In this document: piece after piece, positions 1 to 5,203 of the stretch
How positions within the stretch are numbered: the stretch's first letter is position 1
Layout: each line of letters starts with the position of its first letter
Assembly: GCA_026692885.1 (NCBI GenBank)
Contig: JAPLNJ010000223.1
Location: 1 to 10,102, forward strand
DNA length: 10,102 bases
Direction: 5' to 3'
Origin: Planctomycetota bacterium
GTDB lineage: Bacteria > Planctomycetota > Planctomycetia > Pirellulales > Pirellulaceae
The notes under the pieces: model-generated
What the model saw: only the letters and a program-made list of their open reading frames with translations
Told to the model about the DNA's origin: nothing
Database searches by the model: none
Made by a program: the position numbers and the translations under genes

Positions 1-150
1 GGGCCGCCTGCTGCCACCGCCTGAAGTCTGGCGACTTCAGCTACCGGGCTAGCAACTGTCAAATCAGGTCGGGTGAGGCCCTAGGACGAATTTTTGTAGT
101 GGAATCGGCAGATACAACACAGGGACGTAATCCCTTGGACAGGGCCTCCC
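1..150. repeat. REP-like hairpin in gene-free left edge
   Basis: The left edge contains no supportable gene. At 21-40 there is a perfect 8-bp inverted repeat (CTGAAGTC, loop TGGC, GACTTCAG). Short palindromes of this kind are scattered between genes in planctomycete genomes. No T-run follows on either side, so a terminator role is not supported. The rest of the segment shows nothing I recognise. Confidence 0.55.
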
Positions 151-364
151 GCCCCCGCCGAGCTTGCCTCGGTGGAGCGATGATTCTGCACTACCACACG
201 AGATTAGAAAAAGGCTGCTTTCCCTGCCGCCGCCCCCGCCGCCCCCGCCGCCCCCGCCGCTTCGCGGCGGGGGCGGCGGCAGGGAAAGCCTTGGGATAGA
301 ATTCCGCCGGGCTTCGTCCGTAGTGCAAAATCATGGGCTCCACCGAGGCAAGCTCGGCGGGGGC
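151..364. repeat. Large imperfect palindrome (about 214 bp)
   Basis: The outer arms 151-194 and 320-364 are reverse complements with about four differences. They share the core GAGCTTGCCTCGGTGGAGC and its complement. An inner pair (about 211-260 against 264-293) forms a very GC-rich hairpin with its apex near 260-264. A spacer of about 16-27 bp on each side separates inner and outer arms. Open frames crossing this region give low-complexity Pro/Arg/Gly translations and are artefacts of the repeat. It has no transposase and no obvious target-site duplication. It could be a MITE-like or REP-derived element. Confidence 0.7.
229..260. repeat. GC-only 9-bp tandem repeat on one palindrome arm
   Basis: About three and a half copies of the unit GCCCCCGCC lie on the left arm of the hairpin. 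The right arm (265-280) carries only about one complementary copy. The arms are therefore unequal, as expected if replication slippage expanded or contracted one side after the palindrome formed. Confidence 0.7.
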
Positions 365-616
365 CTGACTCGTTCCAACACCATCGATTACGCCTCATTC
401 CTAGCATCCAAGTGGCGAGGTCCAACTAAGTAAGCGTAAACAATACCTCACCGATCACGTTCGCCCCGCAAGATCAACTTTGGCGCGGCCCAGGGTTGGG
501 GTGGTCGCGCGAAGACGTTGTATTGACTCATCGTGGGATCTTCCAGGTTTTGTTTCGCGCACGGATGGCAGAGCCAAAGCACGGATGAAGGGCCAAGATA
601 ATCACATGTCGTCTGA

Positions 617-748
617 CGCTTCCTGTTCCGACAGGACCTTCAGAATCTCGCCAACGCCTGCGGGCTGGAAATCCGAGTGGCCCACGACCCGAGCTACTGT
701 TCCTGGGAAAACGCCACCTTCACCGCGTCGCCTTTTCGCAGCGCAGCG
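617..748 (+). pseudogene. ISAzo13-type transposase fragment, decayed
   Basis: In the frame beginning at 617 the sequence reads RFLFRQDLQNLANACGLEIR followed by VAHDPSYCS. This resembles the conserved stretch of ISAzo13-family transposases (LFxxDLQxLAxxxGLEIxVxHYPPYCSKYNPIEHRLF). Beyond the Tyr-Cys-Ser the frame drifts. A shift of about two bases restores an RRLF segment near 730, where the family has EHRLF. There is a stop (TGA) directly before 617 and no start codon, and the rest of the transposase is missing. This is a small remnant, not a working element. Family assignment is from memory of the motif; the right boundary is uncertain. Confidence 0.55.
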
Positions 749-927
749 CGAACTGGCCCGGATTATTCATGCTCCTGTAGGCCGGAACAAGCAACCGGGA
801 GCACTGCCGGAACTTCGGTCGCTTCCGGCGCGTGGCGTCTGCACCAAGCGGGTTCTTCCGACGAGCTTCCACGACCGCCTCACGCCACTCACCGGCGTCA
901 CGCACCACACTCGGTTTGCGTGAAACA

Positions 928-1165
928 TCAGGCAGCTCCTTTCTTTCGCCGCTTCCGTGCGTCCCGGGCGCGGGACTGGGCCAGGTAGCAGGTAAATTCC
1001 ACAATGGCCCGGTGCCAGCCGCGTCCCAGCTCTGGCGGCCCCAGCGTCTGCGGCGGGAAGCCCCGCTTCTGCAGCCACGCGCGCCAACGGCAACGCTTCG
1101 CTGAGTTCGTCCACTTGGTCCCAATCCCGGTCGCCCACGGCGTCGAGCAGGTCCCTGCATCGTGG
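928..1165 (-). pseudogene. Frameshifted gene remnant, unknown family
   Basis: Two protein-like stretches lie in adjacent minus-strand frames. The upstream one reads RDLLDAVGDRDWDQVDELSE (about 1160-1100). The downstream one reads WRAWLQKRGFPPQTL, then PELGRGWHRAIVEFTCYLAQ, and ends with a basic tail at the TGA at 928-930. Each looks coding only within its own part, and joining them needs a one-base shift near 1095-1105. No good start codon was found for the first part. The remnant runs head-to-head into the truncated parB-like gene, which suggests a rearrangement near 1160. I do not recognise the family. Confidence 0.35.
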
Positions 1166-1179
1166 AGGACGCGCCCGGC

Positions 1180-1710
1180 ATGTTGCCGCGTAAGGAAATC
1201 CTGGTCGATCAAGTCGTCGAGAACTGGCAGCGTGCCGATCTCAAGCCGTTCGAGCTTTCTGACGCATTGACGGAACTACGGAATCAGCATGGACTGAGCC
1301 AGGACGACATCGCCCGACTCACGGGAAAACCGAAGAGCGAGATCTCGCGGCTCCTGTCGATGCAGAAAGTGGCTCCGGCCATCCAGGAGCAGGCCCGCTC
1401 GGACCAGAGCGGCATGCTCTCACGCCGCCATCTGTTGGCTGTTGCGCAGCTGCCGCTGGCGGAACAGCCGAGACTTGTGGACAAGATCCGAAGCGGCCAT
1501 CTGTCAGCGACGGAGACCGAACGGGAGGCAGGCCGCTGGAAGCAGCAACGCATGGGGCAAGCCCAGCGAGGTGTGCGTTCCACGGTTCGCCGGTATGTCG
1601 TGGGACCCGCTACAGTCCAGATCACGTTCCGGAAGCGGGACATCACGCCAGCGGACGTGTTGCACGTGCTGGACCGCGTGAGGAGCATGGTGGAAGTGGA
1701 CGGCGAGTAG
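1180..1710 (+). CDS. ParB/Spo0J-family protein lacking the N-terminal domain
   Basis: The 176-aa product begins with a segment typical of the middle of ParB proteins: QVVENWQRADLKPFE (residues 11-25) matches the conserved ENxQRxDLxPxE motif. A helix-turn-helix follows at about residues 37-60 (GLSQDDIARLTGKPKSEISR), the region that reads parS-like DNA in this family. Typical ParB proteins are about 250-300 aa and have a CTP-binding N-terminal domain with a GxRR motif before this point; it is absent here, and no upstream frame encodes it. The ATG at 1180 is preceded by GGAGGA (1164-1169), so I prefer it to the GTG at 1162. The C-terminal part (RRYVVGPATVQITF onward) may be a dimerisation segment. 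It is either a 5'-truncated gene or a reduced ParB-like DNA-binding protein. No parA is in the window. Confidence 0.75.
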   Translation: MLPRKEILVDQVVENWQRADLKPFELSDALTELRNQHGLSQDDIARLTGKPKSEISRLLSMQKVAPAIQEQARSDQSGMLSRRHLLAVAQLPLAEQPRLVDKIRSGHLSATETEREAGRWKQQRMGQAQRGVRSTVRRYVVGPATVQITFRKRDITPADVLHVLDRVRSMVEVDGE

Positions 1711-2037
1711 CAGTCAGGAAGGGAAATTAGATCCGGCGATCAGGAGGGAACTGGAGACTGGGAGTCACCAGTTTGCTGGCCTTATGGGCCTTGGAAAGCC
1801 AATCATGGTGAAAGTTGCTCGGAGCAACTGCGGCACAGCGGCATCGAAGAACGGGTGTCTTTGAAGTTGCGCTATCACGTTTTCGCGGTGTTTCTTGTAG
1901 GTTGGGTCTCCGACCCGACATCAGAAACATCGGAAAAGGACGGGTCAGGAGACCCATCCTACGAAAATGCGCAACTTCAAAGACCGGTGTCGGTCTCAAA
2001 TCTCTCGAGCTGCCCCCACCGATTCTTGGATAGGTGA
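1711..2037. repeat. Nested palindromic intergenic element (1857-1984)
   Basis: This intergenic region lies between two convergent genes. The outer arms are a perfect 16-bp inverted repeat (GTCTTTGAAGTTGCGC at 1857-1872, complement at 1969-1984). Inside is a separate stem, 1897-1917 against 1941-1962, differing by one mismatch and one bulge (core GGGTCTCC, complement GGAGACCC). A smaller hairpin (TTGCTC, GGA, GCAACT-type) sits at 1814-1828. It could act as a weak bidirectional terminator, but there is no T-run. It more likely belongs to a dispersed palindromic repeat family. Confidence 0.65.
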
Positions 2038-2439
2038 TCAATCGAGTTCGCCCATGTCCAAGAGTTCCTGCCGCAGTTGGAACCGCCGCGACTCGTTCAT
2101 GTTGAGCACGGCGACGGTCGCCCGGCCCGTCGGTGTCAGCCCGATAATCTCTGCACCTTCGTAGGCAAAATGTTCCCACCAAATCTGCTTGCGCGGGTTG
2201 TAAAGGGCGACAGTCTGTCCAGTGTCGGCGTCAATTCCGCTCAGATTCGAAGACTTGGAGAGATTGCACCGAACGCAGGTCCAGGCCAGGTTGTCCAGAT
2301 CATCCGTGCCGCGGTGCTTGCGTGGGATGATGTGCTCGACCTGGTGGCGCCAAAGTTGAGCATGCTCCTGCCGCAACTGGCAGTATTCGCACCGGTCGTC
2401 CGCTCGCTCCCGGACAGTTCGGCGTGTCTCGGCATCCAT
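2038..2439 (-). CDS. HNH endonuclease
   Basis: The 133-aa product is a compact HNH nuclease of the type found free-standing in planctomycetes and cyanobacteria. It shows a first CxxC pair (C17, C20 in DRCEYC), the core HQVEHIIPRKHRG with E35/H36 and H42, Asn at N50, and the second CxxC pair (C55, C58) with N59 in CVRCNL. These form the zinc-bound beta-beta-alpha metal fold expected to cut DNA with a divalent metal. The conserved tail GIDADTGQTVALYNPR, then GLTPTGRATVAVLNMN, is characteristic of this subfamily. The gene starts inside the stop codon of its upstream neighbour (TAATG), so translation is probably coupled. No methyltransferase is nearby, so a restriction-modification role is not supported. 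The biological role of such HNH/partner pairs is unknown to me. Confidence 0.9.
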   Translation of the reverse strand: MDAETRRTVRERADDRCEYCQLRQEHAQLWRHQVEHIIPRKHRGTDDLDNLAWTCVRCNLSKSSNLSGIDADTGQTVALYNPRKQIWWEHFAYEGAEIIGLTPTGRATVAVLNMNESRRFQLRQELLDMGELD

Positions 2440-2858
2440 TAACCAGCCACCGCCTGAAGCGTTTTGCGTGCCACGGCTTGCAGTGTCGCGACGATGTCGC
2501 CCGCATCAACGTAGGCCTCGTACTCGGACCGCTCTTCAGGAGTCAAGGTGCCTTCATTGGCTTTGCACGCCAACTCCTCGACGCGCTGCTGCAATTCCTC
2601 GTCGGCCTCGGCGTGAGCAATTTGGCGTGCCGCTTCCGGCGGCAGTGACCGCAGGACAGGCTCGAGCACACGATGCAGAATGGTTGTCGCTTTCATCATG
2701 GCAGCGTACCACAAAGACTCCCAGGCGTCGACGGCATGGTGGTGTTGTGCGTCCTCCATTTGACGGCGAACCGATTGCTCGGCAGCTTCGGGAGAAGATG
2801 CTTCGACGACGGCTTCCCGGAGACAGGAGTCGACGTAGGTGACTCGGTACTTGAACAT
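2439..2858 (-). CDS. Small accessory protein, apparent fusion of two families
   Basis: The 139-aa product divides into two parts. Residues 1 to about 53 (MFKYRVTYVDSCLREAVVEA onward) look like a small beta-strand/helix protein resembling the DpnD/PcfM-like pattern (xVxxxxTLxRxVxVEAxSxEEA). Residues 54-139 begin MMKATTILHRVLEPVL and contain ELACKANEGTLTPEERSEYE and YVDAGDIVATLQA. I recognise this as the roughly 85-aa helical protein commonly encoded just upstream of HNH genes of this type. The second part would normally be a free-standing protein. Its own start codons (ATG at 2699 and 2696) survive, so it may also be made separately. The stop codon overlaps the HNH start by one base. No Shine-Dalgarno precedes 2858; the leader is pyrimidine-rich. 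A fusion is inferred, not shown by alignment. Confidence 0.75.
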   Translation of the reverse strand: MFKYRVTYVDSCLREAVVEASSPEAAEQSVRRQMEDAQHHHAVDAWESLWYAAMMKATTILHRVLEPVLRSLPPEAARQIAHAEADEELQQRVEELACKANEGTLTPEERSEYEAYVDAGDIVATLQAVARKTLQAVAG

Positions 2859-2905
2859 GGCGGCTGAGGGGGATGGGAAATAGAAGGAGTGGAGTTGGTG
2901 CCGGA
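2859..2905 (-). promoter_or_regulatory. Pyrimidine-rich leader with TTCTAT motif
   Basis: The 47-bp gap before the fused gene reads, on the minus strand, CCACTCCTTCTATTTCCC and then a C-rich run to the ATG. The hexamer TTCTAT (2885-2880) lies 21 nt before the start, as do related hexamers before the other minus-strand accessory genes. There is no ribosome-binding site of the GGAGG type. The motif could be a -10-like element giving a very short leader; this is inference. Confidence 0.35.
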
Positions 2906-3196
2906 TCAATAGTCGGACGGCAGCAGCGCCGTGATGGCGCCGCCATTGCCGTCTTCGATGAACCAGAGCGACTCGCTGCCGTCCTGCGGGCGGAATACCT
3001 GCAGGTAGTCGAGGCCCTGATGCTTCCGAGCGAGGACCTGCAGGTGGGCGAGGCATCGCATGATTGTGTCGCTGCCGAAGCGGTCCAGGGCGGGCGGGGT
3101 GGCGAGGAACGGCTTGGTGGCCGATGCCTGGAACGACCACCGCGAGTCTGGATGGTCAAAAGGGATCTCCTGTTTCTTGAGCGTGAGTGTGGTCAT
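2906..3196 (-). CDS. Hypothetical small protein (96 aa)
   Basis: The product starts MTTLTLKKQEIPFDHPDSRW and ends LWFIEDGNGGAITALLPSDY. The acidic, glycine-rich C-terminal strand-turn-strand (residues about 75-96) resembles small proteins seen in accessory regions of planctomycetes, but I cannot assign a named family or function. I see no signal peptide or membrane segment, so it is probably cytoplasmic. The ATG at 3196 is chosen because the upstream part of the open frame runs through the intergenic leader and the duplicated repeat and is not protein-like. No Shine-Dalgarno is present; the leader reads CCCTCCTTCCCC before ATG. It is the first gene of a three-gene minus-strand operon, 47 bp ahead of the fused gene. 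Confidence 0.7.
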   Translation of the reverse strand: MTTLTLKKQEIPFDHPDSRWSFQASATKPFLATPPALDRFGSDTIMRCLAHLQVLARKHQGLDYLQVFRPQDGSESLWFIEDGNGGAITALLPSDY

Positions 3197-3281
3197 GGGG
3201 AAGGAGGGAAAAAGTGGATAAAGGGCCGGTGATGTCAGGCGGGCATAGTGGGGAGGGGAATGGCGTGCCAAGCGGCAGTGC
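3197..3281 (-). promoter_or_regulatory. Leader of the three-gene accessory operon
   Basis: Between the 137-bp repeat and the ATG at 3196 the minus strand reads CACCGGCCCTTTATCCAC, then a pyrimidine tract. The CTTTAT hexamer (3223-3218) is 21 nt from the start. The CACCGGCC(C/T)TTTA context is almost the same as that before the gene at 4166. This placement suggests a shared promoter or translation element. Confidence 0.4.
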
Positions 3282-3418
3282 CAAACCAGCAAGCCGCCGG
3301 CCGCGTCACAGAGAAGCGAGCGCGATGACTGTGTGCAGGGTGCAAGCCGCTTTCCGGATTCCATCGAAAACGCGGCGCAGCAGCCTCTTGCCACGTCACC
3401 GCGAGCGCCTCTTGACGC
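3282..3418 (-). repeat. 137-bp duplicated upstream module, copy 1
   Basis: This segment matches 4275-4410 at roughly 90 per cent identity, with about a dozen differences including small indels. In minus-strand terms each copy lies upstream of an accessory transcription unit, and between the copies the intervening unit ends with terminators. Frames through both copies stay open, but differences do not favour third codon positions, so I treat it as non-coding. It may be a promoter-bearing or recombination module. I see no convincing -35/-10 pair inside it. Confidence 0.8.
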
Positions 3419-3504
3419 ATCAGGCCGCCGGACTTGCTACACTGCTACGAACGCGAGCACAGGTGGGGAATGTTGGGGCTTTCTGCACGGGACCCGTCTC
3501 GCAC

Positions 3505-3533
3505 AAAAAAAGCCAACGGCTCCGGAGAACCGT
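3505..3533 (-). terminator. Rho-independent terminator (weaker)
   Basis: On the minus strand an imperfect hairpin (3533-3516, ACGGTTCTCCGGAGCCGT with two mismatched pairs) is followed by TTGGC and then seven T residues (3511-3505). It is a second stop after the one at 3630-3603 and shields the downstream operon from read-through. Confidence 0.55.
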
Positions 3534-3602
3534 GGGCGAGACTGATACTGTTCAACGCGAAACCTGAAGCTCCCGGCCTGGGCCTATTCTCGGCAGCGCA
3601 TG

Positions 3603-3630
3603 AAAAAAGGGTGACGCCGGAGCGTCACCC
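3603..3630 (-). terminator. Rho-independent terminator (strong)
   Basis: On the minus strand the perfect 9-bp stem GGGTGACGC / GCGTCACCC (3630-3622 and 3617-3609) with a four-base loop is followed directly by six T residues (3608-3603). It lies 75 bp beyond the end of the interrupted gene at 3705 and marks the end of that transcription unit. Confidence 0.85.
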
Positions 3631-3704
3631 GAAGTGTTTGTATCAGGCGGCTGCCGGTGCCCCCGGTGGTCCGGGTGGTGACACCGTTAGTCGAGCCCGG
3701 AGGG

Positions 3705-4166
3705 TCAGGCCCACCAGAAACGGAAGGTGACCTTTCGGCTGTCACCGAACATCGTCGGTTGGACCTCGAAATTGGCTTCGTCTGCCGCTCCAGTCAGTTC
3801 CATCTCTTGGCAGATCCGTCTAAGACGATCGTCGCTCAGGCGATCCATATCGCGCCATTCGTGGCGTTCCAAGTAGACGACTGGAGAACCTTCGCGGCCT
3901 ACGCTGATCTCGTAAGACCGCTGACCGTTGTTCGGATTACCTTTGCCGTAGAACGTTCGTGGGATGAGCCGATCGACTCGGTCGAGCGCACTCAGGACAT
4001 CTTCCCACCGGAACTCGTTGTACTCATCTATTCACCGGACGAAGTGCTGAGCGTCTTCGTAGCTCATCTCGATGCGAAAGTGCGGCGATTTTTCGAAGAC
4101 CGCATCGAACATCTCGTCTGCATGCGTTTGTGTCTGTGGGCCGGTGGCGGTCGCGCTGAATGGCAT
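3705..4166 (-). pseudogene. Gene interrupted by one in-frame TGA, unknown family
   Basis: Read on the minus strand, the 44 codons from the ATG at 4166 (ending MSYEDAQHFVR) stop at TGA 4034-4032. The same frame then continues for 108 codons (IDEYNEFRWEDVLSALDRVD onward, ending VTFRFWWA) to a TGA at 3707-3705. The second half has no plausible start of its own but has protein-like composition: charged helices such as LERHEWRDMDRLSDDRLRRI and strand-like segments such as RSYEISVGREGSPVVYLE. One base change (TGG to TGA) would explain the interruption, giving HFVRW-IDEYNEF in an intact product of about 153 aa. TGA is a normal stop elsewhere here (aroE, HNH gene), so general recoding is unlikely. 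A start at 4229 is also possible, because a similar leader motif precedes it. I do not recognise the family. Confidence 0.75.
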
Positions 4167-4274
4167 TGGAGGAAAGGGAATCGGAAGTAAAAGGCCGGTG
4201 CGTCTGCCGTTTGGTGGCGATCTTGGCATGCCAAGTGGGGAAAGAAGTAGAAGGCTGGAGTGCTCCAGCAGAGC
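4167..4274 (-). promoter_or_regulatory. Leader with two perfect palindromes and two leader motifs
   Basis: Two perfect 14-bp palindromes lie close together: CTTGGCATGCCAAG (4222-4235) and CTGGAGTGCTCCAG (4255-4268). The second is symmetric around TG/CA with 6-bp arms. Two pyrimidine-rich motifs occur on the minus strand, CCTTCTACTTC (hexamer 4252-4247, before the ATG at 4229) and CCTTTTACTTC (hexamer 4192-4187, before the ATG at 4166). The palindromes could be operator sites for a dimeric regulator or short RNA hairpins. Function is not known. Confidence 0.45.
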
Positions 4275-4410
4275 AAAACCAGCAAGCCGCCGGTCCGTGT
4301 CACAGGAAGCGAGCGCGATGACGGCGTACAGGGTGCAAGCCGCCTACCGGATTCAATCGAAAACGCGGCGCAGCAGCCTCTTGCCGCGTCACCGCGAGCG
4401 CCCTTGACGC
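4275..4410 (-). repeat. 137-bp duplicated upstream module, copy 2
   Basis: This is the partner of 3282-3418; the long identical core includes TCGAAAACGCGGCGCAGCAG. It lies upstream (minus-strand sense) of the leader for the TGA-interrupted gene. Its far end (TTGACGC, 4404-4410) coincides with the possible TTG start of the plus-strand gene at 4404. Confidence 0.8.
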
Positions 4411-4655
4411 CCTATCCGTTCACCCGCTTCGAGGATGAAGACCTGCGGTGTCTCCGACTGCTTGGCAACGTGCTGAAGAAGCCGGGGACGCAGATCCTGG
4501 TCGAGGCCGTCCGGCGGTACGCTCACGAGGTATTTAACGGGCAGACGGTGGACGAAGTTGTCGAACAAAGAAGAAATGGGACGGTCTTCGAGGTGAGGGC
4601 GGTAGCCGAGCCGGTCATCGATTACGGCCCGAAGGTGCAGAAGCGTCTGTTTTGA
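4404..4655 (+). CDS. Hypothetical small protein (about 83 aa)
   Basis: The frame reads PFTRFEDEDLRCLRLLGNVL, then KKPGTQILVEAVRRYAHEVF, then a segment with VDEVVEQRRNG, ending DYGPKVQKRLF. G/C at third codon positions is high (about three quarters by eye), and the helical, charged composition supports real coding. The start is unclear: a TTG at 4404 is the closest option. The longer open frame back to 4260 runs through the duplicated repeat and is probably not translated. The overlapping minus-strand frame uses the same codon phase, so coding direction is likely but not certain. I do not recognise the family. It may be the tail of a gene whose 5' end was replaced when the repeat was inserted. 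Confidence 0.45.
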   Translation: MTPYPFTRFEDEDLRCLRLLGNVLKKPGTQILVEAVRRYAHEVFNGQTVDEVVEQRRNGTVFEVRAVAEPVIDYGPKVQKRLF

Positions 4656-4730
4656 TGGCACTGCATCCGGCACTAAACCTGACGATTCTTGGCACAAAAT
4701 TATGGAGAATTTGGAAATACCGTGCCACAA

Positions 4731-4775
4731 GAAAGAGAAAAAGCCCTGACGCAACTCATTGTCACATCAGGGCTT
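4731..4775 (-). terminator. Rho-independent terminator of the tRNA gene
   Basis: On the minus strand AAGCCCTGA (4775-4767) pairs perfectly with TCAGGGCTT (4749-4741) over a 17-nt loop, followed by a T-rich run (TTTTTCTCTTTC). It begins seven bases after the tRNA 3' end, so the tRNA is a single-gene transcript. Confidence 0.85.
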
Positions 4776-4781
4776 AGTGAG

Positions 4782-4855
<74 letters not shown>

Positions 4856-4899
4856 GGCACCACTGACCGGCAACCCTTCCGTCAAAATGGAATACCAGG

Positions 4900-4928
4900 A
4901 ACGTAACACCGTCGGCGAATACTGTCAA
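4900..4928 (-). promoter_or_regulatory. Candidate sigma-70-type promoter for the tRNA
   Basis: On the minus strand a perfect -35 box TTGACA (4928-4923) is followed after 17 bp by TACGTT (4905-4900). This is a weak -10 (three of six consensus bases), but the spacing is ideal. The predicted transcript start is about 37-40 nt before the tRNA 5' end. Confidence 0.6.
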
Positions 4929-5008
4929 GGACGGTGCCGGAGTTATGCTGCACGGGGTGCATGTCGGCTTTTGCGTCGGTTGGCGGGACTGTGAAAGAAT
5001 CGTAGGGA

Positions 5009-5052
5009 GGGCTATACCCACCACAACTGCTTGTGCTTGGTGGGCACAGCCC
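5009..5052. repeat. Intergenic palindrome between tRNA and aroE
   Basis: The arms GGGCTATACCCACCA (5009-5023) and TGGTGGGCACAGCCC (5038-5052) are near-perfect reverse complements. No T-run follows. It looks like another member of the dispersed palindromic repeats of the window. Confidence 0.6.
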
Positions 5053-5088
5053 AAAACGCCGCTCTGCCTTGCTGACATCAAGATCCTA

Positions 5089-5148
5089 TCAGCCTCTTGA
5101 CAGATCAGCCTCTTGACCTTGGCGCGTCAGCCTCTTGACCTTGGCGCG
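5089..5148 (+). repeat. Triplicated direct repeat upstream of aroE
   Basis: The 13-mer TCAGCCTCTTGAC occurs three times, at 5089, 5105 and 5127. The last two copies extend to identical 22-bp units ending CTTGGCGCG (5105-5126 and 5127-5148). Each copy contains a TTGAC that resembles a -35 core. Confidence 0.85.
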
Positions 5149-5176
5149 CGAGCGGAGATACTGACTCATCGCGCGC
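5135..5176 (+). promoter_or_regulatory. Candidate aroE promoter with inverted repeat over -10
   Basis: TTGACC (5135-5140, in the third direct repeat) is followed after 16 bp by GATACT (5157-5162, four of six -10 consensus bases), about 42 bp before the aroE ATG. The inverted repeat GCGCGCGA (5144-5151) / TCGCGCGC (5169-5176) brackets the -10 box and could bind a repressor or form a hairpin in the leader. Confidence 0.4.
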
Positions 5177-5203
5177 AACTTGTCTTTCGGAGATTCGCTC
5201 AGC

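Noticed and set aside
99..433. Open frames with runs of Pro, Arg and Gly
   Set aside because: They arise from the GC-only tandem repeat and the palindrome; the frames on the two strands mirror each other because the DNA is palindromic.
480..1181. Several overlapping frames of 90-153 codons on both strands
   Set aside because: None keeps protein-like composition throughout. The only recognisable pieces are the transposase fragment and the frameshifted remnant, listed as pseudogenes.
4032..4034. Selenocysteine reading of the internal TGA
   Set aside because: I see no obvious stable hairpin immediately after it, the protein is not a known selenoprotein type, and Trp (TGG) fits the position. 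Left only as an option to test.
4389..4754. 121-codon minus-strand frame overlapping the plus-strand gene at 4404
   Set aside because: Its N-terminal part runs through the tRNA terminator, and its third-position base use is weaker than that of the plus frame. It cannot be fully excluded.
5089..5148. CRISPR-like short repeats
   Set aside because: Three adjacent repeats of 13-22 bp without uniform spacers are a tandem duplication, not a CRISPR array.
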